A stretch of DNA of 64,000 nucleotides, taken from positions 1-64,000 of the forward strand of contig JALNYK010000003.1 of the NCBI GenBank assembly GCA_023229845.1, in the 5' to 3' direction. This document shows positions 16,987 through 25,537 of the stretch, in pieces. The DNA is from Gallionella sp. (lineage in GTDB: Bacteria; Pseudomonadota; Gammaproteobacteria; Burkholderiales; Gallionellaceae). Every line of letters starts with the position of its first letter. The stretch's first letter is position 1. The notes below the pieces were generated by a model. It ran no database searches. It worked only from the letters and a program-made list of their open reading frames with translations, and was not told the DNA's origin. A program made the position numbers and the translations under genes.

Positions 16987-17937
16987 GTGCTAACCGCACT
17001 CCGCCTACGCTTCAACATCTGGCTGTTCCGCCCGAAGGTCGAAAGCGGAACCGTCGTCCTCACCCAGCGCCGCATCTTCATCCTGCCCACCCGACAGGGA
17101 CTGGCGATGGCCTTGCTACTGGCTCTGATGTTGCTGGGCGACATCAACTACAACCTCAGTCTCGGCTACGTGCTGACCTTTTTACTGGCGATGATGGCGG
17201 TGATGTCGATGCTGCACGCGTTCCGCAACCTCGCCCATCTGGAGGTCCGCGCCGGGCGCGCCGATGCGGTGTTCTGCGGCGAGACCGCGCGCTTCATGCT
17301 GCATTTCCGCAACCCCGGCACGCTGGCCCGTTATCAACTTGTGCTACGCCATGAGAACGGCGGCACGGTCACTTTCGACGCGCCCGCGCAACAGGACAGC
17401 GAGGTTGCTTTCCCGCTGGCGGCGACCAGGCGCGGCTGGCTGCAACCGGGCCGGTTGACGCTGTACACCGAATTCCCGCTCGGCCTGTTCCACGCTTGGT
17501 CCTACCTGCATTTCGACATGCGCTGTCTGGTCTATCCCCAGCCCGTCGAGGAAGCGGCGTTGCCGCCGAGCGATGCGCCGGACGGCGCGGGCAAGCGCAG
17601 CGTCGCCGGCGACGACGACTTCGCCGGGCTGCGCGTCTATACGGCGGGCGACGCGCTGCCGCGCATCGCGTGGAAGGCCTACGCACGCGAACGCGGCCTG
17701 CAGGTCAAGCAGTTCGCCATGCAGGTCGGCGAAGAACTGTGGCTGGATTTCGACTCCGCCCCGGAGCCGGACACCGAAGGCAAGCTGGCCCACATGACGC
17801 GCTGGGTGCTGGACGCCGAGGCGCAGGGACTGCGCTACGGATTGAAACTGCCGGACGGAGAACTGCCGCCCGGCGACGGGCCGGCGCATCGAGACGAGTG
17901 TTTGCGCAGAATTGCATTGTTTGGGTTGCCGAAATGA
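16987..17937 (+). CDS. DUF58 domain membrane protein
   Basis: A 316-residue protein starting at a GTG with GGAAG upstream. Two hydrophobic helices lie at about 38-58 and 59-80 (MALLLALMLLGDINYNLSLG, then VLTFLLAMMAVMSML). The DUF58 region contains FPLGLFHAWSYLHFDMRCLVYPQP at 160-185 and DDFAGLRVYTAGDALPRIAWKAYARERGLQVKQF, the family hallmark. DUF58 proteins accompany MoxR ATPases; a degenerate VWA-like fold has been proposed. Role unknown, probably envelope-related given the transglutaminase-like partner downstream. Confidence 0.88.
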   Translation: MLTALRLRFNIWLFRPKVESGTVVLTQRRIFILPTRQGLAMALLLALMLLGDINYNLSLGYVLTFLLAMMAVMSMLHAFRNLAHLEVRAGRADAVFCGETARFMLHFRNPGTLARYQLVLRHENGGTVTFDAPAQQDSEVAFPLAATRRGWLQPGRLTLYTEFPLGLFHAWSYLHFDMRCLVYPQPVEEAALPPSDAPDGAGKRSVAGDDDFAGLRVYTAGDALPRIAWKAYARERGLQVKQFAMQVGEELWLDFDSAPEPDTEGKLAHMTRWVLDAEAQGLRYGLKLPDGELPPGDGPAHRDECLRRIALFGLPK

Positions 17938-17948
17938 CTCCAGAAAAA

Positions 17949-18082
17949 ACCCTTGTCCACGAAAGGTACGAAATGGGGTTGGCAGGCATTTCGCCACAAG
18001 GCGAAAGCTCGCAAAAAACACGAACATACCCGAGTGTTTCCTGTTTCGTGCCTTTCGTGTTTTTCGTGGACCAATCAAGGTT
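17949..18082. repeat. Imperfect palindromic repeat with CACGAAA motifs
   Basis: The left arm (17949-17973) reads AACCCTTGTCCACGAAAGG; the right arm (about 18042-18082) reads, in reverse complement, AACCTTGATTGGTCCACGAA followed by further CACGAAA units. The arms pair with gaps. The right arm ends CAAGGTT, and its AAGG is 8 bases before the ATG of the next gene, so it may serve as its ribosome binding site. It fills the 151-bp gap in the moxR cluster. Confidence 0.65.
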
Positions 18083-18088
18083 TTCTGA

Positions 18089-20044
18089 ATGAACAAGCCG
18101 CTGATCTACGCCCTGTTGCTATCCATCCTGATGGTCGCAGCACCCCATGCGGAGCATCTGCCGCCCTGGGTCTCCGCGCTGTGCGCCGCGTTGCTGGTCT
18201 GGCGCGCCTACCTCACCCGCATCGGCGGCGCATTGCCGAAGCGCTGGCTGCTGACGGCGATCACCTTCGCCGGCGCGGGGGCCATCCTGATCGAATTCCA
18301 CACGCTGTTCGGACGCGAGGCGGGCGTTACGCTGCTGATCCTGCTGACCGCGCTGAAGTTCATGGAGCTGCGCAGCCCGCGCGACGCGACGGTGCTGATC
18401 TACCTCGCCTGCTTCATCGTCATCACCAACTTCTTCTACTCGCAGAGCATCCCCACCGCGCTGTACATGCTCGCGACACTGCTGGTCATCGTCACCACTT
18501 GGGTGCAGTTGAACGGGCAGAGCATCGCGCTCAAGCCGCGCCTGAAAATCGCCGCGACACTTCTGTTGCAGGCGCTCCCGCTGACGCTGGTGCTGTTCGT
18601 GCTGTTCCCACGCGTGCAGGGGCCGCTATGGGGGTTGCCGCAGGACGCCTTCGCCAGCAGCGGATTGTCGGACAACATGGCGCCGGGCAGCATCAGCCGG
18701 CTGTCGCTGTCGGACGAAGTCGCGTTCCGCGTCGTCTATGCCGGCCCGCCACCGCGCCGCGAGCAAATGTACTGGCGCGGCCCGGTGCTGTGGCTGTTCG
18801 ACGGACGCACCTGGACACCGGGCAGAACTGCACGCACCATCGCCCCGGAATTCACCAACCTCGCACAGCCCATCGATTACAGCGTAACGCTGGAGCCGCA
18901 CAACAAGACCTGGCTGTTTGCGCTGGATGTGCCGGATCGCCTTTCCGTAGCTGCGGATCTCACCCACGACTTCCAGATCGTACGCAAGGAACCGCTGAAG
19001 GCGCGGCTGCGCTACGACGCCCGCTCGCATCTCGCCTACCGCGCGAACCTGCGCGAGTCCGAGCAGCAAATCCAGCGTGCGCTGCAGCTGCCGCGTGCGC
19101 TCAACCCGCGCGCACAACGGCTCGCCGGACAATGGCGGACAGAAGGTGCAAACGATGCCGCCGTAACTCAAGCCGCGCTCGCCTATTTCAACCGCGAGAA
19201 CTTCAGCTACACACTGGAACCGCCGCTGCTGACCGGCATGAACAACATCGACGAATTCCTGTTTGAGAGCCGCGAGGGATTCTGCGAACACTACGCCGGC
19301 AGCTTCGTATTCCTGATGCGCGCCGCGCATATCCCGGCGCGCGTCGTCACCGGCTATCAGGGCGGCGAATACAACGAGGTAGGCGGCTACTACATCGTGC
19401 GCCAGTCAGACGCCCACGCCTGGGCGGAAGTGTGGCTATCCGGCCAAGGCTGGGTGCGCATCGACCCGACCGCCGCGATTGCCCCGACGCGCATCGAACG
19501 CAACCTCGCCGCCGCCGTACCGGACAACGCCGCGCTGCCGTTCATGGCGCGCAGCGCACCGCAATGGCTGCGCGACCTGCGCCTGAACTGGGATGCGGTG
19601 GCGAACCGCTGGAACCAGTGGGTGCTGGGCTACAACAGCGAACTCCAGTTCGCCTTCCTCACCCGCCTCGGCATGGAAGACATCACCTGGCAGAAACTCG
19701 CGCTGAACATGACCTTCGTCCTCGGTCTGGTAGTCGCCACGTTCGCGCTGTTCATGCTGCGCCACCTGTACACGCAACGGCCGGACAAGGTGCAGGCCGC
19801 CTGGCTAAGACTGTGCAGCAGACTGGCAAAGGCGGGACTGCCGCGCGCGCCGCACGAAGGTGCGCAGGACTACGCCGCGCGCGTCGCCGCCGCGCGCCCC
19901 GATCTCGCCGAAGCCTTCCGCGACCTGGCGACGCGCTACAGCGCGCTACGCTACGGCGGCGAACCTGACGAACAGGCGCGACAGATGTTCCTGCAACGTG
20001 CCGCGACCTTCAAAGTCCGACAGGGTATAATCCGCGCCAGTTAA
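18089..20044 (+). CDS. Transglutaminase-like membrane protein (TgpA/DUF3488 type)
   Basis: A 651-residue integral membrane protein. Residues 1-190 carry about six helices (DUF3488 region), followed by a periplasmic part with a transglutaminase-core domain at about 330-470: the Cys of GFCEHYAGSFVFLMR, the His of SDAHAWAEVW and the Asp of RIDPTAAI form the papain-like triad. A further helix (about 545-570) and a cytoplasmic DUF4129-like end follow. Pseudomonas TgpA is an essential relative, but its substrate is not known. It is the third gene of the MoxR-DUF58-TgpA set, with queD 15 bases downstream. Confidence 0.92.
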   Translation: MNKPLIYALLLSILMVAAPHAEHLPPWVSALCAALLVWRAYLTRIGGALPKRWLLTAITFAGAGAILIEFHTLFGREAGVTLLILLTALKFMELRSPRDATVLIYLACFIVITNFFYSQSIPTALYMLATLLVIVTTWVQLNGQSIALKPRLKIAATLLLQALPLTLVLFVLFPRVQGPLWGLPQDAFASSGLSDNMAPGSISRLSLSDEVAFRVVYAGPPPRREQMYWRGPVLWLFDGRTWTPGRTARTIAPEFTNLAQPIDYSVTLEPHNKTWLFALDVPDRLSVAADLTHDFQIVRKEPLKARLRYDARSHLAYRANLRESEQQIQRALQLPRALNPRAQRLAGQWRTEGANDAAVTQAALAYFNRENFSYTLEPPLLTGMNNIDEFLFESREGFCEHYAGSFVFLMRAAHIPARVVTGYQGGEYNEVGGYYIVRQSDAHAWAEVWLSGQGWVRIDPTAAIAPTRIERNLAAAVPDNAALPFMARSAPQWLRDLRLNWDAVANRWNQWVLGYNSELQFAFLTRLGMEDITWQKLALNMTFVLGLVVATFALFMLRHLYTQRPDKVQAAWLRLCSRLAKAGLPRAPHEGAQDYAARVAAARPDLAEAFRDLATRYSALRYGGEPDEQARQMFLQRAATFKVRQGIIRAS

Positions 20045-20059
20045 CCGAACACGACCATC

Positions 20060-20506
20060 ATGCTCATCACCCGCCGCCTGGAATTCGATGCCGGACATCG
20101 CATCCCCAACCACAACAGCCAGTGCAAACACCTGCACGGCCATCGCTATGCGATCGAGATCACGCTGTCCGGCGACATCATCGCGACCGAGGGCGCATCC
20201 GAGCAGGGCATGGTGATGGACTTCTCCGACGTGAAGCGCATCGCCAAGGAGAAGGTTGTGGATGCATGGGATCACGCCTTCCTGGTGTATCGCGGCGACC
20301 GCGCGGTATGCGACTTCCTCGCGAGCATGCCGGGCCACAAGACCGTGGTACTCGACGTGGTGCCGACCGCAGAACATCTCGCGCAGGCCGCGTTCGACAT
20401 CCTCAACGCCGCCTACCGCGACATGTACGGCAACAACCTGCGGCTGGAGCGCGTGCGGCTGTACGAAACGCCGAACAACTGGGCGGACTGCGAGCGGACC
20501 TCGTAA
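20060..20506 (+). CDS. queD: 6-carboxy-5,6,7,8-tetrahydropterin synthase QueD
   Basis: QueD turns 7,8-dihydroneopterin triphosphate into 6-carboxytetrahydropterin, the first committed step to queuosine. The 148-residue protein has the zinc ligands in FDAGHRIPNHNSQCKHLHGHRY (His, then HLHGH), the catalytic Cys of SQCKHLHGH, a conserved GMVMDFSDVKRI, WDHAFLVY and the C-terminal RVRLYETPNNWADC with the substrate-binding Glu. It lies after the transglutaminase gene, apart from queC and queE at 56905-58241. Confidence 0.95.
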   Translation: MLITRRLEFDAGHRIPNHNSQCKHLHGHRYAIEITLSGDIIATEGASEQGMVMDFSDVKRIAKEKVVDAWDHAFLVYRGDRAVCDFLASMPGHKTVVLDVVPTAEHLAQAAFDILNAAYRDMYGNNLRLERVRLYETPNNWADCERTS

Positions 20507-20527
20507 GGGCACAGCACACCATCGCAA

Positions 20528-20547
20528 GGGCACGACGTGCCGTGCCC
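20528..20547. repeat. Small palindrome GGGCACG-N6-CGTGCCC
   Basis: GGGCACG (20528-20534) pairs perfectly with CGTGCCC (20541-20547). It lies 22 bases after the queD stop and could act as a weak terminator or be a remnant of a dispersed GGGGCACGG-type repeat. No U-tract follows. The rest of the gap to tRNA-Ser shows nothing else. Confidence 0.55.
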
Positions 20548-20632
20548 CTACTGGACACTCTGCGCGGCTTGATTCAGAATGCGCGCCTCTCGGCTGCAGC
20601 AACTGCCGCCCGAGTATGAAATTAAAACAACT

Positions 20633-20722
20633 GGAAGCGTGGCCGAGTGGTTGAAGGCACTAGTCTTGAAAACTAGCGAGGATGAAAATCCTCCGTGAGT
20701 TCGAATCTCACCGCTTCCGCCA
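20633..20722 (+). tRNA. tRNA-Ser (anticodon UGA)
   Basis: A 90-nt class II tRNA. Acceptor GGAAGCG pairs with CGCTTCC, discriminator G and encoded CCA follow. The anticodon arm CTAGT-CTTGAAA-ACTAG gives anticodon TGA, which reads UCA/UCG serine codons. The long variable arm (GAGGATGAAAATCCTC) and TTCGAATC T loop are typical of tRNA-Ser. Confidence 0.97.
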
Positions 20723-20730
20723 CCATGCGA

Positions 20731-20758
20731 AACGGCCCCTGAACGGGGCCGTTTTCAT
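20731..20758. terminator. Bidirectional rho-independent terminator after tRNA-Ser
   Basis: AACGGCCCC (20731-20739) pairs with GGGGCCGTT (20745-20753) around a short loop, followed by TTTTCATT. On the other strand the hairpin is followed by TCGCAT only, so it works best for the tRNA, but it also separates the convergent signalling cluster. Confidence 0.8.
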
Positions 20759-20777
20759 TCTCTACCGACGTATACGC

Positions 20778-21704
20778 TCAGTTCGACATCAGTTCGGCGA
20801 GGTGACGATTTTCCCGCAACAGGTTGCTGTAAGCCACCGCCTGTGAGACGGTATTTTTCAGCTCGTGTTCACGCCAGGGTTTGCCGATGTAGCCGTAAAT
20901 CTCCGAATCGTTGATCGCATTGACCAGCACATCCTTGTCGGCATGGCCGGAGAACAGGATGCGTGCCGCGTCTGGCTGTATCTGCCGGATGGCATCCAGA
21001 AAACGTAGTCCGTCCATTTCCGGCATCAGGTAATCCGAGATCACCACATCGTAGCCGACCTGTTTGGCGCGCTCCAGCGCCTGCACCGGAGAGGTGGCGG
21101 TATGCACGTTGAAGCGAAAGTCGTGGTGCGCAACCGGGGATTCCGGATCTGCCGCATGCAGCAGCGCCGCATGCAGGTCGTCGAAGCGTTCGCGCGCAGT
21201 CAGGTCGCGAGTCACCGCGCTGAGCACATTGGGTTCGTCGTCGACCACCAGCACCTGATAGAGCTTGTTCGGGTCCTGTGCGCGTTGCCAATGGCGCTCC
21301 TTGCGGCAGAGTTCGGCGAGGCGCAGATTCTCCAGCAACGTGGTGCGGTGCACCAGCGCCTGCGCCAACGTCGCGGCCAGTTCGGCGCTATCCCAAGGTT
21401 TGCCGATGAAACGGTAGATATGCGTCTCGTTGATCGTGCCGGCTACCGCATCGAAATCGGCTTCGCCGCTCAGCATCAGACGTGCGGCATCCGGCTGCAA
21501 TTTGCCGAACTGTTTGAGAAACTGGATTCCGTTCATATCGGGCATCTGGTAATCGGCGATCACCAGATCGAACAGGGTGTGCCGGCTATGCTCCAGCGCC
21601 TCGTCCGGCTTGGCGTATGTCTCGACCAGATATTCGCCCTGCAATTCGCGCCGCAACGCATTGAGCACATTCTGTTCGTCGTCGACTATCAGTATCCGGT
21701 GCAT
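20778..21704 (-). CDS. Double-receiver (REC-REC) response regulator without output domain
   Basis: A 308-residue protein made of two complete receiver domains. REC1 (about 2-120) has acidic DDE, phospho-acceptor Asp51 in LVIADYQMPDMNG and Lys102 in IGKPW. REC2 (about 148-295) has VVDDEPNV, Asp224 in VVISDYLMPEMDG and Lys275 in IGKPW, with a longer alpha1-beta2 region. No DNA-binding or enzymatic domain is attached. ATG 21704 follows GGAGAGGG. The gene ends the signalling cluster, 14 bases after its paralogue. It probably passes or buffers phosphate from cluster kinases. Confidence 0.88.
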   Translation of the reverse strand: MHRILIVDDEQNVLNALRRELQGEYLVETYAKPDEALEHSRHTLFDLVIADYQMPDMNGIQFLKQFGKLQPDAARLMLSGEADFDAVAGTINETHIYRFIGKPWDSAELAATLAQALVHRTTLLENLRLAELCRKERHWQRAQDPNKLYQVLVVDDEPNVLSAVTRDLTARERFDDLHAALLHAADPESPVAHHDFRFNVHTATSPVQALERAKQVGYDVVISDYLMPEMDGLRFLDAIRQIQPDAARILFSGHADKDVLVNAINDSEIYGYIGKPWREHELKNTVSQAVAYSNLLRENRHLAELMSN

Positions 21705-21718
21705 GCTCGCCCTCTCCG

Positions 21719-22642
21719 TCAATGTTTGCTTCTCAGCCGCAGCAGGTCGGCGAGAATGTGATTGTCCAGTTCCAGTTCGCGATGTGTCAGCGCCCGGTCG
21801 ATCGAGGCACGCAACTCGTAGTCGCGCCACGGCTTGCCGACGAAGCAGCCGACACCCGCCCTGTTCACCGCCGCGACCAGCACATCCACGTCTGCCATGC
21901 CGCTGATCAGGATACGCACCGCATCGGGCTGCGCTTCCTTGAACTGGCGCAGGAACTCGATGCCGTTCATTCCGGGCATCGCATAGTCGCAGATGATCAC
22001 GTCGAACTGCCGTTCGCGCGCCGCCCGAAAGGCCTCGTCGACATGGTCGAAGGCATGCGCCTCCAGCTGGTACAAGCCGAACGCCCCCTGGCTATAGGAC
22101 TCGTCCAACTCGCGCTGCAGCGCCCGCAGCACATGCGGATCGTCGTCCACGATCATCAACTGGTACTTGTTCTTGCGTTTGAGCTGGTGACGCAAGCCGA
22201 AGCGCTCGAGATACTCCTTGGCCAGACGCCGGTTCTCATAGCGCAGATCGTAATCCCGCAGCGCCTGCCATAACGCGCTCTTCAAATCGTACTCGTGCCA
22301 AGGCTTGGCGACGAAGAAGTCGATATGGGCCTCGTTGATCGCCCGCATCATGTCCTCCATGTCGGCATGGCCACTCAGAATGATACGTGCAGCATCAGGC
22401 TGGATCTTGCGAAACGCCTTCAGAAAATCGATGCCGTTCATTCCCGGCATGCGGTTGTCGGAAATCACCACATCGAAATATCCGTCCGGCTCCCTGGCGC
22501 GCGCCAGCGCCGCCGCGGGCGAATCGAACGCTTCGATTTCCAGCCCCTCGTGGCCGACATAGGGCTGGCTCATCAATTCGCGACGGAGGGCGGCGAGGAT
22601 GAAATCGTCGTCGTCGAGCAGCAGGATGCGGTAACTGTTCAC
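21719..22642 (-). CDS. Double-receiver (REC-REC) response regulator, paralogue
   Basis: A 307-residue protein with two receiver domains: REC1 residues about 4-130 (LLLDDDD, Asp62 in VVISDNRMPGMNG, Lys113 in VAKPW) and REC2 about 160-300 (LMIVDDDPHVL, Asp219 in VIICDYAMPGMNG, Lys270 in VGKPW). Both keep Ser in place of the switch Thr (LSGHAD, ISGMAD). No output domain. Close to the 20778 product in sequence and layout, including the Trp after Lys-Pro, so a tandem duplication is likely. It starts 8 bases after the HD-GYP gene and is probably co-transcribed. Confidence 0.88.
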   Translation of the reverse strand: MNSYRILLLDDDDFILAALRRELMSQPYVGHEGLEIEAFDSPAAALARAREPDGYFDVVISDNRMPGMNGIDFLKAFRKIQPDAARIILSGHADMEDMMRAINEAHIDFFVAKPWHEYDLKSALWQALRDYDLRYENRRLAKEYLERFGLRHQLKRKNKYQLMIVDDDPHVLRALQRELDESYSQGAFGLYQLEAHAFDHVDEAFRAARERQFDVIICDYAMPGMNGIEFLRQFKEAQPDAVRILISGMADVDVLVAAVNRAGVGCFVGKPWRDYELRASIDRALTHRELELDNHILADLLRLRSKH

Positions 22643-22650
22643 GGTGCAGA

Positions 22651-23970
22651 CTAGATCGTATGGGTAAAGATCGCCAACAGCTCACCAGCCGAAGCCTCGA
22701 ACTCCTTGATATCGCGGATATGCGCGACGTTCAGCACGGTGTCCTTCAGCAGCAACAGCATGCCGTCCTTCGTGATCACGTCGTGCGTCAGCAACATGCC
22801 CTCGTGCAACTGGTTGCTGGTCACCTGAAATTCGGCATTGATGTGTCCATATTGTGCGGAACTGCCGATGATCCTGCGGAATGCGCCGACGACCGCGGGG
22901 TCGTAACGCATACCGCTGCCCTTGTCTATCGTATCCTGCGCCTGCTCCGGCGTCATCCGCTCATGGCCGAGCAGTCCCTGCTGCAATGCATCGTAATCGC
23001 TGGCGACCAGCAGGATGCGCGCGCCCAGCGGAATGGCCTCGCCGCGCAAACCGGAACGGTTGCCCATCCCGTCATAGTGATCGAGGTGATGGCGGATCAG
23101 CTCGGCGGCTTGCACCAGCGGATCGAGCGCCATCAATGCCGCGCCAGCACGCAACGGATGTTTGTCGAATTCTGCGCGATCGGCATAGGGCAATTCGAAA
23201 TAGGGCTGGTCCAGCAAGCGATCCGGCAGGCCGATCTTGCCGATGTTATGCAGCAACGCGGCCGTTTCGATCGTCTGGATATAGTCTTCCGTCAGGCCCA
23301 TCTGCTGAGCGATATTGCGGCATAGCTGCGCAACACGGCGCGAGTGCCCGGCCATCGCCCCCTTGCGTAGCTCCATCAGGTTGGCGAACACCTGGATCGT
23401 GGCGAAGTAATCCTGCTTCAGTCGCTCGTGAGCATGATCCAGCGAATCCAGCGCGGCGCGCAGTTGTTCGGTGCGCTGGCGCACTTTTTCTTCCAGACTC
23501 GCGTTTAACTCCTTCAGTTCTTCGTTCTGCTGCTGCGTCAGCGCCTCCAGCCGCAACTTCTCGGCCAGCAGATGCTTGCGCTCCAGCGCGTCGCGCACGA
23601 CCAGAGCGATGTCGTTGTCGTCCCAAGGCTTGGAGATGTAGCGATAGATTTCGCCGCGATTGATCGCAGCGATCGTCGAGGTCAGATCCGAATAGCCGGT
23701 AAGCAGGATGCGCACCACCTCCGGCCAGCGATTGTGTATCTGCTCCAGCACCTCGGCGCCGCTCATCTGCGGCATGCGCATGTCGCAGATCACCAAGTCC
23801 ACATTTTCCTTTTCCAGCAACGCCAGCCCGTCGGGGCCGTTCTCCGCGGTCAGGATGTTGTAGCCGAGCGGCCGGAACAGGCGTTTCAACGCGGCCAGAA
23901 TGTTGGCCTCGTCGTCGATGAACAACAGCGTTGCCGGTTCGTTTGCAGGGGGTGCCGCTTCCTGGTTCAT
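22651..23970 (-). CDS. REC plus degenerate HD-GYP domain protein (RpfG-like)
   Basis: A 439-residue protein: receiver domain about 13-130 (Asp63 in LVICDMRMPQMSG, Lys114 in ISKPW), a coiled coil about 130-190, and an HD-GYP domain about 190-360. Canonical HD-GYP enzymes cleave c-di-GMP using metals held by an HD dyad. Here the dyad is His241-Asn242 (LLHNIGKIGLPD) and the GYP triplet reads Gly-Asn-Arg (YDGMGNRSGL, 303-305), so activity may be lost or altered. A 65-residue C-terminal extension follows. It overlaps the upstream kinase gene by 4 bases (ATGA). Confidence 0.88.
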   Translation of the reverse strand: MNQEAAPPANEPATLLFIDDEANILAALKRLFRPLGYNILTAENGPDGLALLEKENVDLVICDMRMPQMSGAEVLEQIHNRWPEVVRILLTGYSDLTSTIAAINRGEIYRYISKPWDDNDIALVVRDALERKHLLAEKLRLEALTQQQNEELKELNASLEEKVRQRTEQLRAALDSLDHAHERLKQDYFATIQVFANLMELRKGAMAGHSRRVAQLCRNIAQQMGLTEDYIQTIETAALLHNIGKIGLPDRLLDQPYFELPYADRAEFDKHPLRAGAALMALDPLVQAAELIRHHLDHYDGMGNRSGLRGEAIPLGARILLVASDYDALQQGLLGHERMTPEQAQDTIDKGSGMRYDPAVVGAFRRIIGSSAQYGHINAEFQVTSNQLHEGMLLTHDVITKDGMLLLLKDTVLNVAHIRDIKEFEASAGELLAIFTHTI

Positions 23971-25523
23971 GCCTTCTCCTTGATTTCGGGTGGTTTCACC
24001 GGCAGCCAGACCCTGAAGGTCGTGCCCTTGCCGGCTTCGCTACGCGCCTCGATCTTGCCACGATGCTTTTCGACGATATTGTAAGACACCGAGAGGCCGA
24101 GGCCCGTCCCTTTTCCGACCGGCTTGGTGGTAAAGAATGGCTCGAAGATGCGCTGCATGTTCTCCGGCGGAATGCCTTTGCCGGTATCGGCCACCTCGAT
24201 CCACACCCGCTCGCCATCCTGTCCGGTGCGAATCGTGATCTTGCCGCGCGCCTCGATCGCCTGCGCGGCGTTAACCAGCAGGTTCATGAACACCTGGTTG
24301 AGTTGCGAAGGCAGACACCATATCTTCGGCAGTTCGCCGTATTCCTTCTCAACCTCGCACTTATATTTCAGCTCGTTCCACACCACGTTCAGCGTCGAAT
24401 CCAGTCCAAGGTGCACGTCTGCCCATACCCACTGGTCTTCGCTCTCGGCATGGGAAAACTCCTTGAGATCGAGGACGATCTTCTTGACCCGATCCAGTCC
24501 CTGGAGCGATTCGGCGATCAGCGATTTGACGTCCCGGCGCAAGAAATCGAAATCGACCTTCGCCTTGAACCGGCGCAACTCTTCCCGCGCCGGGCTCTGG
24601 CCGTCCAACGCAGCCTCGACGGCTTCGCACTTCTCGATAACGACGAAGAGGTCGGCCAGATACTTTTCCAGCGTGCCGAGATTGGAATTCACATAACCGA
24701 TCGGGTTGTTTATCTCGTGCGCCACGCCCGCCGCGAGCAGGCCGATCGCGGCCATCTTTTCCGATTGCAGCAATTGGCTCTTCGCCTGCTCGAGCTGCCT
24801 GTACGCCTCCTTCTGCTGGTCCTCCATCCGTTTGCGCTTGGTGATGTCCAGCACATGGATACGGACCAGATCGATCTCGCGGACGTACGAAATATGCAAT
24901 TCGTAATCGGCGTCGCCGACGGCGACCTCATGAACGAGCTCCTCCGCGCCATCGCGCTGGCGCAGCCCGGCGATGGGCTCCGCCATGCCGGCGAGCAGGG
25001 GATGAGCCGCCCCCTGCACGGCCAGCTCGGGAAACAGACGTTCCGCGACCGGATTGACATAGGTCACGTCTCCCGCCGACTCGACCTCGATTATCGGATT
25101 GGGATTCAGCCTAGGGAAGGAGGCCAGCCTGAGTATTTCTTCCTGCGCCTGCTGGCGTTCGATGCCGTGTCGGATATGCAGCAACAACTCGTCCATCTGA
25201 TAGGGTTTGAGCAGGTAGGAATATGCCCCTTTCTGGGTCGCTTCGATGGCGGTATCCATCGAGGCATGGCCGGTCAGGATGATCGCCTCGGTCAACGGCG
25301 AAGCCGCCTTGATGCGCTCCATCACTTCGAGACCGGTCATATCCGGCAGCATCAGATCGATCAGCGCCAGGCTGACCGGCGCTTGCGCCAATGCGGCGAG
25401 CGCCTCGGCGCCGGTGGCGGCCATCGCCGTGTCATAGCCCTTGATTCTCAGGATATCGGCGAGCGTCTTCCTGAGATTCGGATCGTCGTCCACCACCAGG
25501 ATTCTGGATTTTGCTTTCAGCAT
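23967..25523 (-). CDS. Soluble REC-PAS histidine kinase
   Basis: A 518-residue protein without membrane helices: receiver about 6-122 (Asp56 in LALIDLMLPDMTG, Lys106 in LLKPY), PAS about 135-232 ending in HVLDITKRKR, a short coiled coil, then a HisKA-like dimerisation domain with His269 in GVAHEINNPIGYVNS and an HATPase_c domain (N box NLLVNAAQAIEA, G1 DTGKGIPPENM, G2 GKGTGLGLSVS). The kinase half is nearly the same as that of the 35125 gene. The N-terminal REC lets other kinases control it. It lies between a double-REC gene and the REC-HD-GYP gene. Confidence 0.92.
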   Translation of the reverse strand: MLKAKSRILVVDDDPNLRKTLADILRIKGYDTAMAATGAEALAALAQAPVSLALIDLMLPDMTGLEVMERIKAASPLTEAIILTGHASMDTAIEATQKGAYSYLLKPYQMDELLLHIRHGIERQQAQEEILRLASFPRLNPNPIIEVESAGDVTYVNPVAERLFPELAVQGAAHPLLAGMAEPIAGLRQRDGAEELVHEVAVGDADYELHISYVREIDLVRIHVLDITKRKRMEDQQKEAYRQLEQAKSQLLQSEKMAAIGLLAAGVAHEINNPIGYVNSNLGTLEKYLADLFVVIEKCEAVEAALDGQSPAREELRRFKAKVDFDFLRRDVKSLIAESLQGLDRVKKIVLDLKEFSHAESEDQWVWADVHLGLDSTLNVVWNELKYKCEVEKEYGELPKIWCLPSQLNQVFMNLLVNAAQAIEARGKITIRTGQDGERVWIEVADTGKGIPPENMQRIFEPFFTTKPVGKGTGLGLSVSYNIVEKHRGKIEARSEAGKGTTFRVWLPVKPPEIKEKA

Positions 25524-25537
25524 ATGAGCCTTCCCGG

